In this document: positions 8,818 through 17,608 of the stretch, in pieces
How the letters are laid out: each line of letters opens with the position of its first letter
How positions within the stretch are numbered: position 1 is the stretch's first letter
Origin: Micromonospora echinospora
GTDB taxonomy: Bacteria; Actinomycetota; Actinomycetes; Mycobacteriales; Micromonosporaceae
Direction: 5' to 3'
DNA length: 64,000 bases
NCBI RefSeq assembly: GCF_014203425.1
Contig: NZ_JACHJC010000001.1
Location: forward strand, 2,232,001-2,296,000
Notes under the pieces: model-generated
What the model was told of the DNA's origin: nothing
Database searches by the model: none
Seen by the model: only the letters and a program-made list of their open reading frames with translations
Program-made: the position numbers and the translations under genes

Positions 8818-9510
8818 GTGGCAGGACGACGCGCCCGTACGGGACGGGGCTGGGATGCCGGCCCTCCCCGTACGGGCGACGCCACCGGTACGCCCCGGCC
8901 CCGCCGTGGGCGCCGCGATCGCGCGGCGGAGTCCGATGCAGGGGAGGCTCCGGCTCCGCCGCGCGACGAGGCCGAGCTGGCCCGGGAGATCTGCCTACGG
9001 CAGCTCGCGGTACGCCCCCGCACCCGCGCCGAGCTGGCCGGCGCGCTGGCCCGGCGCGGCATCTCCGAGGAGGTCGCCGAGCAGGTCCTCGACCGTTACG
9101 ACGAGGTGGGCATCGTCGACGACGCCGCCTTCGCCCGTGCCTGGGTGAGCAGCCGGCACAACGGCCGTGGGCTGGCCCGCCGGGCGCTCGCCAACGAGCT
9201 GCGCCAGCGCGGCGTCGACGGTGAGGTGGCCGGCGCCGCCCTGGACGGGCTGGACGAGGAGACCGAGGCGGAGACCGCCCGCGCCCTGGTGGAGCGCAAG
9301 CTGCGCAGCACCCGGGGTGAGCCGGACGCGGTGTTCCGGCGTCTGGTGGGCATGCTGGCGCGCAAGGGCTATCCGGCCGGGGTGGCGATCCGGGCGGTGA
9401 AGGACGCGCTGGCCGCGCAGAGCGCCGAGGCGGCCGAGTTCGCCGAGCACATCGACGCCGACGCGATGGCCGACGCCGAGAACGATCTCGACTCCCGCCG
9501 GCTCGACTGA
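8818..9510 (+). CDS. recX: Regulatory protein RecX
   Basis: A 230-residue RecX with an Arg/Pro-rich N-terminal extension of about 50 residues, then three tandem three-helix modules (from EICLRQLAVRPRTRAELAGAL to the C-terminus). The conserved YDEVGIVDDAAFARAWV and RRALANELRQRGV motifs are present. RecX binds RecA filaments and limits their activity, so co-expression with recA, 11 bp upstream, is expected. It starts with GTG at 8818 and no strong ribosome site is visible, consistent with translational dependence on recA. Confidence 0.95.
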   Translation: MAGRRARTGRGWDAGPPRTGDATGTPRPRRGRRDRAAESDAGEAPAPPRDEAELAREICLRQLAVRPRTRAELAGALARRGISEEVAEQVLDRYDEVGIVDDAAFARAWVSSRHNGRGLARRALANELRQRGVDGEVAGAALDGLDEETEAETARALVERKLRSTRGEPDAVFRRLVGMLARKGYPAGVAIRAVKDALAAQSAEAAEFAEHIDADAMADAENDLDSRRLD

Positions 9511-9561
9511 CAGACCGGCCGCCCTCGTCGCGGCCGCCGCCCCGAGGAGAGGCGCACACCG

Positions 9562-10260
9562 GTGCTGAAGGCGTGTCTCAACGGCACACGGCGGCGCGAC
9601 GAGCATGCTGCCGTGCCACTCACCCCGGCCGAGTTGGCCGCGGACGCGGTCCGCTGCGCGGCCGCCGGGGTGGCGGCTGTGCACGTGCACCCGCGCGACG
9701 ACACCGGCGCCGAGTCGCTCGACCCGGCGGTGATCGCCGCGGCTGTCACAGCCGTCCGGGCCGCCCGTCCCGGCCTGCCGGTCGGCGTGAGCACCGGCGC
9801 CTGGATCGTTCCCGACCCGGCCGAGCGGGTCGCCGCCGTCCGCGCCTGGACGGTGCTGCCCGACTTCGCCTCGGTCAACGCCCACGAACCCGGAGCGGCG
9901 GAGGTCGCAGCCGTGCTGCACGAGCGCGGCGTGATGGTCGAGGCCGGCCTCTGGACGCCGGCGGCGGTCGACGCCTGGCGCCGCTGGTCCGCGCCCACCG
10001 GGCGGGTCCTCGTCGAGTGCATGGCCGAGCAGGTCGAGACGGCGCTCGCCGACGCGGCGGCGATCCTCGCGGCGCTGCCGGCCGGGTGCCCGCCGGTGCT
10101 GCTGCACGGCGAAGGGCCGGTCACCTGGCCGGTGTACGCCGAGGCGGTCCGCCGGGGCCTGCACACCCGGATCGGCCTGGAGGACACGCTGCTGCTGCCC
10201 GACGGCACCCCGGCCTCCGACAACGTCGCGCTGGTGACCACCGCCCGCGCCCTCGCCTGA
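9562..10260 (+). CDS. Beta-keto acid cleavage enzyme (BKACE/DUF849 family)
   Basis: A 232-residue member of the BKACE family, whose founding activity is 3-keto-5-aminohexanoate cleavage with acetyl-CoA to form acetoacetate and a CoA ester. It has the zinc-binding HVHPRDD motif after the first strand, an early LKACLNG strand and NAHEPGA. It is shorter than the usual 270-300 residues, so this is a compact subgroup. The GTG at 9562 follows GAGGAG. The actual beta-keto acid is unknown. Gene orientation suggests possible read-through from recX (51-bp gap). Confidence 0.8.
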   Translation: MLKACLNGTRRRDEHAAVPLTPAELAADAVRCAAAGVAAVHVHPRDDTGAESLDPAVIAAAVTAVRAARPGLPVGVSTGAWIVPDPAERVAAVRAWTVLPDFASVNAHEPGAAEVAAVLHERGVMVEAGLWTPAAVDAWRRWSAPTGRVLVECMAEQVETALADAAAILAALPAGCPPVLLHGEGPVTWPVYAEAVRRGLHTRIGLEDTLLLPDGTPASDNVALVTTARALA

Positions 10261-10294
10261 CCCCACGCCACCGTTCCGGTGGGATGGGCGGTTT

Positions 10295-10369
10295 GATCCA
10301 CTGCAGATCGGGGAGGTGGTGGGGTCACAGGCACAGGGATGCCGCCACCTCGGCGAAGTGGAGTCGATC
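10295..10369. repeat. GATC-bounded imperfect inverted repeat, family B
   Basis: Two 32-nt arms (10295-10326 and 10338-10369) can pair at about 23 of 32 positions around an 11-nt loop. Both arms begin or end with GATC. The right arm (GATGCCGCCACC...GAGTCGATC) matches 28 of 32 bases with a copy at 26094-26125. It sits in the 594-bp gene-free gap between the BKACE gene and the rny leader. Confidence 0.7.
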
Positions 10370-10854
10370 ATGGGGGTCGGGGATGCCGTGCGCGTGCGGT
10401 GCGCCCGGTGGAGGGGGCCTGAGCAGGTCGGGAGTGCCGGGAAGTGGCGCCGGGCGGCGAGGTTTGTCCGGGCCTGTCCGGCATCTGATCACCAATGAGT
10501 GACGCCGCAACTTCTCTCCGTCCGGGTGGTTTGATCATGACTTTCTTGACCGAACGGCCCCTCGCGACCTAGCCTCGCCATACAGGCTCACTTTGCCCGA
10601 CCAGCGCAGGCTAAGCGCACAACATAGATCTCGTAACAGAACAGCATCACTTTGGCCAGCTACACCGGCCCTTGACGGGTGCTCCGGAGCCTCCGGAGTG
10701 GCCGACAACTGCAACCGGCCGCCAGCGGTGCCCCTCGTGGGACACCGCCGACGGAAAGCTGCCCAGAGCCAGCCGCTCCGGTCGGGCGTACAGAGCCGCA
10801 GGCGCGCGTCCTTCGCGCGTGCCCTGCGGCGCCGACGTTCAGGGGGAGGCGGCC
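10370..10854. other. Gene-free stretch upstream of rny
   Basis: No open frame here has a ribosome site or resembles a protein. From 10500 to 10660 the sequence is less GC-rich than the surroundings and holds the candidate rny promoter. The remainder is probably a transcribed leader of roughly 270 nt reaching the small ORF at 10855. Confidence 0.5.
10546..10575 (+). promoter_or_regulatory. Candidate rny promoter
   Basis: TTGACC (10546-10551) and TAGCCT (10570-10575) with an 18-bp spacer form a plausible housekeeping promoter in the least GC-rich part of the gap. If used, the mRNA has a long leader before the small ORF and rny. Confidence 0.45.
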
Positions 10855-10992
10855 ATGGCTGGGCGGCACAGGTTCACCGGCGGTCTGCCACACGGTCCGA
10901 GTCCCTCCCCGGAGGGCGGCACCGGCCGCCCGGCCGGCGGAGCACGGCGGGACGACGCGTCCGCGTACCACCGGTGCGGAGCGGCTCGATGA
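10855..10992 (+). CDS. Small ORF overlapping the rny start (45 aa)
   Basis: The ATG at 10855 follows the very strong ribosome site AGGGGGAGG (10841-10849). The product is a 45-residue basic, Gly/Pro-rich peptide (starting MAGRHRFTGGLPHG, ending CGAAR). Its TGA overlaps the ATG of rny as ATGA, the classic coupling arrangement, whereas rny itself has no good ribosome site. It may therefore act mainly as a translation-coupling leader for RNase Y. It resembles no family I know; coding status is supported by initiation signals and overlap, not by homology. Confidence 0.5.
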   Translation: MAGRHRFTGGLPHGPSPSPEGGTGRPAGGARRDDASAYHRCGAAR

Positions 10993-12755
10993 GCGCCTTC
11001 GACATCGTTCTCCTCATAGTGGTGCTGCTCCTGGTCGTGGTGGTGGTCGGCGCCGTGCTGTTCGGCGTGCGTACCCTCAAGCGGCTCAGCCTGGCGCCCG
11101 CGCCGGAGGATCCGGCCTTCATCGCGGAGAAGGACCGGCAGGAGCAGTCCCTCGCGGCGCTGCGTACCGCCGCCAGCGAGGCGAACAGCACCATCGACGT
11201 GGCGAAGTCCGCGGCCGCGGCGGCGCGTACCGAGGCGGCTGCCGCCAAGGCCGAGGCGAAGGCCGCCCGGGCCGAGGCGCGGCGGGTGCTCGACGACGCC
11301 CGCGCCGAGGCGGACACCGTGCTGGAGCGCGCGCACAAGCAGGCCGAGGCGGACGCCGAGCAGCTGCGCGCCACCGCGCGGCGCAGCGGCGAGCGGGAGG
11401 TGGCGGTGCTGGCCGCCACCACCCGGGAGCAGGCGGCCGAGGTGGAGCGGCGCGCCGCCCGGATGGACGAGCGGGAACGGCTGCACACCGAGGAGGTGGA
11501 GCGGCTGGCCGAGCGGGAGCGGCAGCTCACCGCCGCCACCGCGGCGCTCGCCGCCCGGGAGGCCGCCCTGGCCGAGCGGGAGCGGACGCTGACCGAGGTG
11601 GAGGAGCAGCGTCGCCGCGAGCTGGAGCGCGTCGCCGGGCTGACCGCCGACGCGGCCCGCGTCGAGCTGGTCGAGTCGATCGAGGGGCAGGCCAAGCGGG
11701 AGGCCGCGCTGCTGGTCCGGGAGATCGAGGCGGACGCCCGGGGCAGCGCCGAGCAGCGCGCCCGCAACATCGTGGTGGACGCCATCCAGCGGGTCGCCAG
11801 CGAGCAGACCGCGGAGAGCGTGGTCAGCGTGCTGCACCTGCCCGGTGACGAGATGAAGGGGCGCATCATCGGCCGGGAGGGGCGCAACATCCGCGCCTTC
11901 GAGTCGGTCACCGGCGTCAACCTGATCATCGACGACACCCCCGAGGCGGTGCTGCTGTCCTGCTTCGACCCGGTACGCCGGGAGGTCGGCCGGGTCACGC
12001 TGGAGAAGCTGGTACTGGACGGCCGGATCCACCCGCACCGGATCGAGGAGGTCTACGACCTGGCCCGGCAGGAGGTGGAGGAACTGTGCCTCCGGGCCGC
12101 CGAGGACGCGCTGGTCGAGGTCGGCATCACCGAGATCCACCCGGAGCTGGTGACGCTGCTGGGCCGGTTGCGCTACCGCACCTCGTACGGGCAGAACGTG
12201 CTCAAGCACCTGGTGGAGACCGCGCACATCGCCGGCGTCATGGCCGCGGAGCTGCGGCTGGACGTGCCGACGATCAAGCGGTGCGCGTTCCTGCACGACA
12301 TCGGCAAGGCGCTCACCCACGAGGTGGAGGGCAGCCACGCGATCATCGGCGCGGACGTGGCCCGCAAGTACGGCGAGAGCGAGGACGTGGTGCACGCCAT
12401 CGAGGCGCACCACAACGAGGTGCCGCCGCAGACCATCGAGGCGGTGCTGACCCAGGCGTCGGACGCCTGCTCGGGCGGGCGGCCGGGCGCGCGGCGGGAG
12501 AGCCTCGAGGCGTACGTGAAGCGGCTGGAGCGGATCGAGGAGATCGCGGCCGGCAAGCTGGGCGTGGAGAAGGTCTTCGCCATGCAGGCGGGCCGGGAGA
12601 TCCGGGTGATGGTCAAGCCGGACGACGTGGACGACATCGGCGCGGCGGTGCTGGCCCGGGACGTGGCCAAGCAGATCGAGGAGGAGCTGACCTACCCGGG
12701 TCAGATCCGGGTGACTGTGGTGCGCGAGTCCCGGGTCACCGAGATCGCCCGCTAG
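10989..12755 (+). CDS. rny: Ribonuclease Y
   Basis: A 588-residue RNase Y. Residues 1-30 form the membrane anchor (IVLLIVVLLLVVVVVGAVLF), residues about 50-230 a long charged coiled coil, about 280-345 the KH RNA-binding domain (MKGRIIGREGRNIRAFE) and about 395-500 the HD metal-dependent phosphodiesterase domain (FLHDIGKALTHEVEGSHA). It is an endonuclease that initiates mRNA decay at the membrane. The ATG at 10989 directly precedes the anchor. The gene is convergent with gluD, separated by a bidirectional hairpin. Confidence 0.95.
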   Translation: MSAFDIVLLIVVLLLVVVVVGAVLFGVRTLKRLSLAPAPEDPAFIAEKDRQEQSLAALRTAASEANSTIDVAKSAAAAARTEAAAAKAEAKAARAEARRVLDDARAEADTVLERAHKQAEADAEQLRATARRSGEREVAVLAATTREQAAEVERRAARMDERERLHTEEVERLAERERQLTAATAALAAREAALAERERTLTEVEEQRRRELERVAGLTADAARVELVESIEGQAKREAALLVREIEADARGSAEQRARNIVVDAIQRVASEQTAESVVSVLHLPGDEMKGRIIGREGRNIRAFESVTGVNLIIDDTPEAVLLSCFDPVRREVGRVTLEKLVLDGRIHPHRIEEVYDLARQEVEELCLRAAEDALVEVGITEIHPELVTLLGRLRYRTSYGQNVLKHLVETAHIAGVMAAELRLDVPTIKRCAFLHDIGKALTHEVEGSHAIIGADVARKYGESEDVVHAIEAHHNEVPPQTIEAVLTQASDACSGGRPGARRESLEAYVKRLERIEEIAAGKLGVEKVFAMQAGREIRVMVKPDDVDDIGAAVLARDVAKQIEEELTYPGQIRVTVVRESRVTEIAR

Positions 12756-12768
12756 ACCGAGGAACACG

Positions 12769-12798
12769 AAAGGGCTGGCCGTGGACGGCCAGCCCTTT
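12769..12798. terminator. Bidirectional terminator between rny and gluD
   Basis: A perfect 13-bp stem (12769-12781 with 12786-12798) closes a TGGA loop; the arms begin AAAGGG and end CCCTTT, giving a short A/T tract on both strands. It lies in the 56-bp convergent gap and is suited to stopping transcription in either direction. Confidence 0.85.
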
Positions 12799-12811
12799 CA
12801 CATGTGTCGGG

Positions 12812-13780
12812 TCAGACGGGGCCGCCGGTGCTCTCGGCCTGCGAGGCGAGCGCGGCAGGCGGCAGGGGCTGCGCCGGGGTGCCGGCGGTCTTGCGGCCCT
12901 GGGCGAGCCGGCGCTGGACGTACTGGGCCAGCTTCGACAGCGAGTAGTTGATGGCGATGAACAGCACGGCGATCACCACGTACACCTGGATCGGGTTGCC
13001 CAGGACGCCGATGATCTGCTTGCCGATGTTGAGCGTCTCCTCGTAGCTGATGATGAAGCCCAGCGAGGTGTCCTTGAGCACCACCACGAGCTGGCTGATC
13101 AGCGCCGGCAGCATGATCCGGAAGGCCTGCGGCAGCAGGATCAGCCCGGTGGTCTGGAACGGGGAGAGCCCGATCGCGGAGGCCGCCTCGGCCTGCCCGC
13201 CGGGCAGGCCCTCCATGCCCGAGCGCAGGATCTCGGCGATGACCACGGAGTTGTAGATGGTCAGGCCGATGACGAGGTACCAGAGGTTGTCGAACGAGGC
13301 GCCGAACTCGGGGAAGCCGCGAGCCACGAAGAAGATGGTGATGACGACCGGGAGGCCGCGGAACACCTCGACGCAGACCCGGGTCACGGCGGCCAGCACC
13401 CAGCTCAGCCCGCGCAGCAGGTACGCCACTGGTGCGGCAGCTCCGGTGAAGCGCCGCCGGGTCAGGCTCTTGAGCTGGATCCGCAGGACGGCGAGCAGGG
13501 TGCCGACGACGAGCGACGAGACGATGGCCAGCGCGGCGGCGATCAGGGTGTTCTTGAGGCCGAACCCGATCCGGTCCCAGACGAGCGAGAAGTTCTCGTT
13601 CGAGGGGTCGACCAGCGGCCCCCACAGCTCCATCGAGAACTGGCCTTTGTCGGCCAGCGGCCGGTAGATGAACAGGTAGGCGCCGACCAGCACCACCACG
13701 GCGGCGATCAGGCTGCTGATGAGCGTGACGCGTCGCTGGCGCGGCCCGGGGATGTCGTAGAGGACGCTCTGCTGGCTCAT
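12812..13780 (-). CDS. gluD: Glutamate ABC transporter permease GluD
   Basis: A 322-residue inner-membrane permease of the polar amino-acid (HAAT) class with an early helix (SLIAAVVVLVGAYLFIY), a periplasmic insertion and the EAA loop that contacts the ATPase (GGQAEAASAIGLSPFQTTGLILLPQAFRIMLP). It is the last gene of gluABCD. Its ATG overlaps the gluC stop by 4 bp (13777-13780). The family imports glutamate or related acidic amino acids; specificity is inferred from operon content and resemblance to corynebacterial GluABCD. Confidence 0.9.
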   Translation of the reverse strand: MSQQSVLYDIPGPRQRRVTLISSLIAAVVVLVGAYLFIYRPLADKGQFSMELWGPLVDPSNENFSLVWDRIGFGLKNTLIAAALAIVSSLVVGTLLAVLRIQLKSLTRRRFTGAAAPVAYLLRGLSWVLAAVTRVCVEVFRGLPVVITIFFVARGFPEFGASFDNLWYLVIGLTIYNSVVIAEILRSGMEGLPGGQAEAASAIGLSPFQTTGLILLPQAFRIMLPALISQLVVVLKDTSLGFIISYEETLNIGKQIIGVLGNPIQVYVVIAVLFIAINYSLSKLAQYVQRRLAQGRKTAGTPAQPLPPAALASQAESTGGPV

Positions 13781-14484
13781 CGGGCCACCGCCTGTCGCTT
13801 CTCGATCCGGTCCAGCAGGGCGCCGAGCGGGACCGTCATGATCAGGTATCCGACGGAGATGCCGATCGCCACCGGGATGAAGGGGTAGCCACCGGCGGAG
13901 GTGAGCTGGTCCGCGGTCTGCGAGAGGTCACCGACCACGCCGAAGAAGCCGACGAGCGCGGAGTTTTTGATCATCGCGATGATGACCGACCCGAGCGGCA
14001 CCACCGAGGCCTTCCAGGACTGCGGGAGCACGACGTGCCGCAGGTTCTGGCCGAAGGTGAGGCCCAGCGAACGCGCCGCCTCGGCCTGCCCGGCCGGTAC
14101 CGCGTTCACGCCGGACCGCAGGGCCTCGCAGACGAACGCGGCGGTGTAGAGGACCAGCGCGATCGTGCCGAACCGGAAGTAGGGCAGGTCGGTGCCGAGC
14201 CGGCTGAAGATCGAATCCAGGCCCGGGATGCGCAGGAAGTCGGCGTTGGAGCCCAGCGCCGGCAGGCCGAACGCGGCGAAGAACAGCACCACTGTCAGCG
14301 GCAGGTTACGGAAGACGTTCACGTACGTGGTGCCGACCGCGCGCAGCGGTGGCACCGGCGAGATCCGCAGCACCGCCACGACGGCGCCCAGGATCAGGGC
14401 GCCGATCGCGGCGAGAACGCAGATCTGGAGGGTGAGCCAGAACCCGCCCGCGAAGACGTCGAACTTGTCGATGAGCACATTCAC
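13777..14484 (-). CDS. gluC: Glutamate ABC transporter permease GluC
   Basis: A 235-residue HAAT-type permease with about five membrane helices and the EAA motif AGQAEAARSLGLTFGQNLRHVVLPQ. It pairs with GluD to form the membrane channel. It is translationally coupled to gluD and lies 36 bp downstream of gluB. The N-terminus is short, as is normal for GluC, in contrast to the extended N-terminus of GluD. Confidence 0.9.
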   Translation of the reverse strand: MNVLIDKFDVFAGGFWLTLQICVLAAIGALILGAVVAVLRISPVPPLRAVGTTYVNVFRNLPLTVVLFFAAFGLPALGSNADFLRIPGLDSIFSRLGTDLPYFRFGTIALVLYTAAFVCEALRSGVNAVPAGQAEAARSLGLTFGQNLRHVVLPQSWKASVVPLGSVIIAMIKNSALVGFFGVVGDLSQTADQLTSAGGYPFIPVAIGISVGYLIMTVPLGALLDRIEKRQAVAR

Positions 14485-14520
14485 GGGTCGGTGTCCTCCC
14501 CACCCTCCGGATCTAGCGGA

Positions 14521-15399
14521 TCAGTAGCGGTTGACGGCGGGCGGGTCGCCCAGGGTGGCGCCGAACTTGCCGGCGGTGTCGTCCCACGCCTTCTTCCAGC
14601 TGCCGTCCTGGAAGGCCTTGTCGAGCGTGTCGTTGATGAAGTTACGGAAGTCGGTGTCCTCCTTCTTGACACCGATGCCGTACGGCTCCTTGGTGAAGTT
14701 GTCGCCGGCCATCTTGAAGGACGCCTCGTCCTTGGCGATGTAGCCAAGCAGGATCACGTTGTCGGTGGTGACGGCGTCGACCTGCTTGCCCTTCAGGGCG
14801 TCGCGGCACTTGTCGTAGGTGTCGAAGAGCACCAGCTGGGTGCCGACGTCCTTGACGTACTTCTTGATCTCCTCGGCCGGGGTGGAGCCGGTGACCGAGC
14901 AGACCTTCTTGGCGCCGTCCTTGAACGAGTCGGGGCCGGTGATGGCCGACTCGTCCTTGCGGACCATGATGTTCTGGCCGGCCTCGTAGTACGGCCCGGC
15001 GAAGGCGATGCGCTCCTTGCGCTTGTCGTTGATCGTGTAGGTGGCCGCGACCAGGTCGACGGTGCCGTTCACGATGACGTCCTCGCGGACCTTCGACGGC
15101 GTCTCGACGTACTCGATCTTGTCCTCGGGGATGCCGAGTTCCTTCACGATCAGCTTCGCGACCTCGACGTCGAAGCCCTCCGGCTTGCCCGACAGGCCCT
15201 TCTGACCGAAGCCCGGCTGGTCGAACTTGGTGCCGACCTTGATCTTCTGGGCCTTGCTCAGCCGCTCCATGGTGCTGCCGGCCGCGAAGTCCTTGCTGCC
15301 GGCGCCGGTGCCCTCGTCGTCGCTGTCGCCACCGCAGGCGGACAGGCCGAGCGCCAAGGTCGCCGCCGCGGCAACCGCCGCCACGCGCTTGTAACGCAT
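14521..15399 (-). CDS. gluB: Glutamate-binding lipoprotein GluB
   Basis: A 292-residue extracytoplasmic solute-binding protein. A lipoprotein signal peptide ends in LSAC with the lipidated Cys22, followed by an acidic linker. The mature part has the type-3 periplasmic binding signature GFDVEVAKLIVKELG and DLVAATYTINDKRKERI. The ATG at 15399 is preferred because AAGGAG lies at a six-base spacing; a TTG at 15405 is possible. It captures glutamate-like ligands outside the membrane for GluCD. Confidence 0.93.
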   Translation of the reverse strand: MRYKRVAAVAAAATLALGLSACGGDSDDEGTGAGSKDFAAGSTMERLSKAQKIKVGTKFDQPGFGQKGLSGKPEGFDVEVAKLIVKELGIPEDKIEYVETPSKVREDVIVNGTVDLVAATYTINDKRKERIAFAGPYYEAGQNIMVRKDESAITGPDSFKDGAKKVCSVTGSTPAEEIKKYVKDVGTQLVLFDTYDKCRDALKGKQVDAVTTDNVILLGYIAKDEASFKMAGDNFTKEPYGIGVKKEDTDFRNFINDTLDKAFQDGSWKKAWDDTAGKFGATLGDPPAVNRY

Positions 15400-15451
15400 A
15401 CTCAATCTCCTTCTTCAACGGAGCCGCCGGGACGACTCCAACTACGGACGC

Positions 15452-16207
15452 TCAGTGAGTGAGGATCTTGGAGAGGAAGTCCTTGGCCCGCTCGCTGCGC
15501 GGGTTCGCGAAGAACTCGGCCGGCGGCGCGTCCTCGACCAGTTGCCCGTCGGCCATGAAGACGACCCGGTTGGCGGCGTGCCGGGCGAAACCCATCTCGT
15601 GGGTCACCACGACCATGGTCATGCCCTCGCTCGCCAGGGAGGTCATCACGTCCAGCACCTCGCCGACCATCTCCGGGTCCAGCGCGCTGGTCGGCTCGTC
15701 GAAGAGCATCGCCTTGGGCTGCATGGCCAGCGCGCGGGCGATCGCCGCCCGCTGCTGCTGGCCGCCGGAGAGCTGCGCCGGGTACTTGTCCGCCTGGTTG
15801 GCGATGCCGACGCGGTCGAGCAGGGCCAGGCCGCGCTCGCGGGCGGCGGCCGGCTTCTCCTTGCGCACCTTGACCGGCCCCAGCGTGACGTTGTCCAGGA
15901 TCGTCTTGTGGGCGAAGAGGTTGAACGACTGGAAGACCATGCCGACCTCGCTGCGCAGCTTGGCCAGGGGCTTGCCCTCGGCCGGCAGCGGCTGCCCGTC
16001 GAACGTGATGGTGCCCTTGTCGATGGGCTCCAGCCGGTTGATCGTGCGGCACAGCGTCGACTTGCCGGAGCCGGACGGGCCGATCACCACGACCACCTCG
16101 CCCCGGCCGACGGAGAGGGACACGTCGTCGAGCACGTGCAGCGGCCCGAACCACTTGTTGACCCCGTCGAGCACGATCAGCGGGTCGCCCGTCGTCACGT
16201 CGTCCAC
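15452..16207 (-). CDS. gluA: Glutamate ABC transporter ATPase GluA
   Basis: A 251-residue ABC ATPase with Walker [10 protein letters not shown] (43-51), signature LSGGQQQR, Walker [14 protein letters not shown] and the switch His in VVTHEMGFA. It powers the GluBCD importer from the cytoplasmic face. The GTG at 16207 follows AGGGAC. It is first in the operon; a GTCAC-N6-GTAAC motif about 92 bp upstream of its start may regulate it and/or selD. Confidence 0.93.
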   Translation of the reverse strand: MDDVTTGDPLIVLDGVNKWFGPLHVLDDVSLSVGRGEVVVVIGPSGSGKSTLCRTINRLEPIDKGTITFDGQPLPAEGKPLAKLRSEVGMVFQSFNLFAHKTILDNVTLGPVKVRKEKPAAARERGLALLDRVGIANQADKYPAQLSGGQQQRAAIARALAMQPKAMLFDEPTSALDPEMVGEVLDVMTSLASEGMTMVVVTHEMGFARHAANRVVFMADGQLVEDAPPAEFFANPRSERAKDFLSKILTH

Positions 16208-16298
16208 CGTCCCTGTCGTCCATGCCGGAATTGGGGGTCGAGCGACCCCCGGTTGGGCAACTGTAGGCGGGGTGATGTGGCAGAACGCAACTCAGATG

Positions 16299-16314
16299 GT
16301 CACGGAGCGGTAAC
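16299..16314 (+). promoter_or_regulatory. Candidate MtrA/GlnR-type site between gluA and selD
   Basis: GTCAC-GGAGCG-GTAAC is a direct repeat of GTNAC half-sites with the 11-bp period used by OmpR-family regulators such as MtrA and GlnR. The extended sequence TGGTCACNGANCGGTAAC occurs again at 17504-17520. It is 92 bp from each flanking start codon. Confidence 0.45.
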
Positions 16315-16405
16315 ACCGGTCACCTGCATACCGGCACGTCCGAATTTTGTCACAGTCCGGGTGGGCCGAGTGGCGCCGAAGGCGCTGGCCAGAGATCATG
16401 ACGCG

Positions 16406-17395
16406 ATGACCGACGCGATCCGGCTGACCGACTACGCCCGTGGTGGCGGCTGCGCCTGCAAGATCCCTCCGGGTGAGCTGGAGGTGATGGTCGCCGGTCT
16501 CGGCTCGACCGGCGGCTCCGCCGACCTGCTGGTCGGGCTGGAGAACGGCGACGACGCCGCGGTGGTCCGGCTGGACGAGCGTACGGGCCTGGTGAGCACC
16601 GCCGACTTCTTCACCCCGGTGGTCGACGACGCCTACGACTGGGGCCGCATCGCCGCCGCCAACGCGCTCTCCGACGTGTACGCGATGGGCGGCACGCCGC
16701 TCGTCGCGCTGAACCTGCTCTGCTGGCCGCGCGGGGTGCTGCCGCCGGAGATGGCCCGAGAGGTGCTGCGCGGCGGTCTGGACGTGGCCCGGGAGGCGAA
16801 CTGCCACCTGGCCGGCGGGCACAGCGTGGACGACGACAGCCCGAAGTACGGCCTCGCGGTCACCGGCGTGGTCCGGCCGGACGAGTTGATCACCCTGGAC
16901 GCCGGGCGGGCCGGCCTGCCGCTGTCGCTGACCAAGCCGCTCGGCGTGGGCGTGCTCAACACCCGGCACAAGCAGACCGGCCAGCGCTTCCCCGAGGCGG
17001 TCGAGTCGATGGCCCGGCTCAACCGGGACGCGGCCCTCGCGGCGGTGGCCGCCGGTATCCGCTGCGGCACCGATGTCACCGGCTTCGGCCTGCTCGGGCA
17101 CGCCTCGAAGCTGGCCCGCGCGAGCCACCTCACGGTGGCGATCGACGCGGCGGCGGTGCCGTATCTGCCGGGCGCGCGGGAGGCGATGCGCGACGGGTAC
17201 GTCAGCGGCGGCACCCGGCGCAACCTGGACTGGGTCAACCCGTGGACCGACTTCGGCAGCGCGGACGAGGGGGAACGGCTGCTGCTGGCGGACGCGCAGA
17301 CCTCGGGCGGGCTGCTGGTCGCCGGCGAGGTGCCGGGCGGGATTGTCATCGGTGAGTTGTTGCCGGCCTCGGACCATCTGATCCGGGTCCGCTGA
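16406..17395 (+). CDS. selD: Selenophosphate synthetase SelD
   Basis: A 329-residue SelD. The glycine-rich N-terminal loop contains Cys16, Cys18 and Lys19 (GGGCACK), equivalent to the catalytic Cys and Lys of E. coli SelD; the position is Cys rather than selenocysteine. Other hallmarks are DDAAVV, STADFFTPVVDDAYDWGRIAA, LAGGHSVDD and TDVTGFGLLGH. It makes selenophosphate from selenide and ATP for selenocysteyl-tRNA (and selenouridine). selA, selB and tRNA-Sec are not within the window. The ATG at 16406 gives the standard N-terminus. Confidence 0.95.
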   Translation: MTDAIRLTDYARGGGCACKIPPGELEVMVAGLGSTGGSADLLVGLENGDDAAVVRLDERTGLVSTADFFTPVVDDAYDWGRIAAANALSDVYAMGGTPLVALNLLCWPRGVLPPEMAREVLRGGLDVAREANCHLAGGHSVDDDSPKYGLAVTGVVRPDELITLDAGRAGLPLSLTKPLGVGVLNTRHKQTGQRFPEAVESMARLNRDAALAAVAAGIRCGTDVTGFGLLGHASKLARASHLTVAIDAAAVPYLPGAREAMRDGYVSGGTRRNLDWVNPWTDFGSADEGERLLLADAQTSGGLLVAGEVPGGIVIGELLPASDHLIRVR

Positions 17396-17504
17396 GTCCT
17401 CGACTCACGGCGCGGCCGGGCGGTCGCCGCGGCACCGTACCCGATAAACTGTCATCTTCCAGCTACTCTGGGCAACGTCGCCCGAGGGAATTTTGCCCGG
17501 AATG

Positions 17505-17520
17505 GTCACAGACCGGTAAC
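17505..17520 (+). promoter_or_regulatory. Candidate MtrA/GlnR-type site before the orphan gene
   Basis: GTCAC-AGACCG-GTAAC repeats the site at 16299-16314, including the flanking TG and the internal CG before GTAAC. It lies 88 bp upstream of the start at 17609, a spacing very like that of the first site to selD. Confidence 0.45.
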
Positions 17521-17608
17521 TTGCGCCCGGCTGAGGGCAAATGCCCTCCACCATCGTCAGTAAGGCCCGATCCGGAGGCCGGTGGAACGAGCGCAGCGAG
17601 GAGGCGGC

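Noticed and set aside
17396..17608. Searched for tRNA-Sec or selA/selB beside selD
   Set aside because: No roughly 95-nt tRNA-like fold with a long variable arm or 3' end was seen; the gap has only the GTCAC-N6-GTAAC motif and leader sequence.
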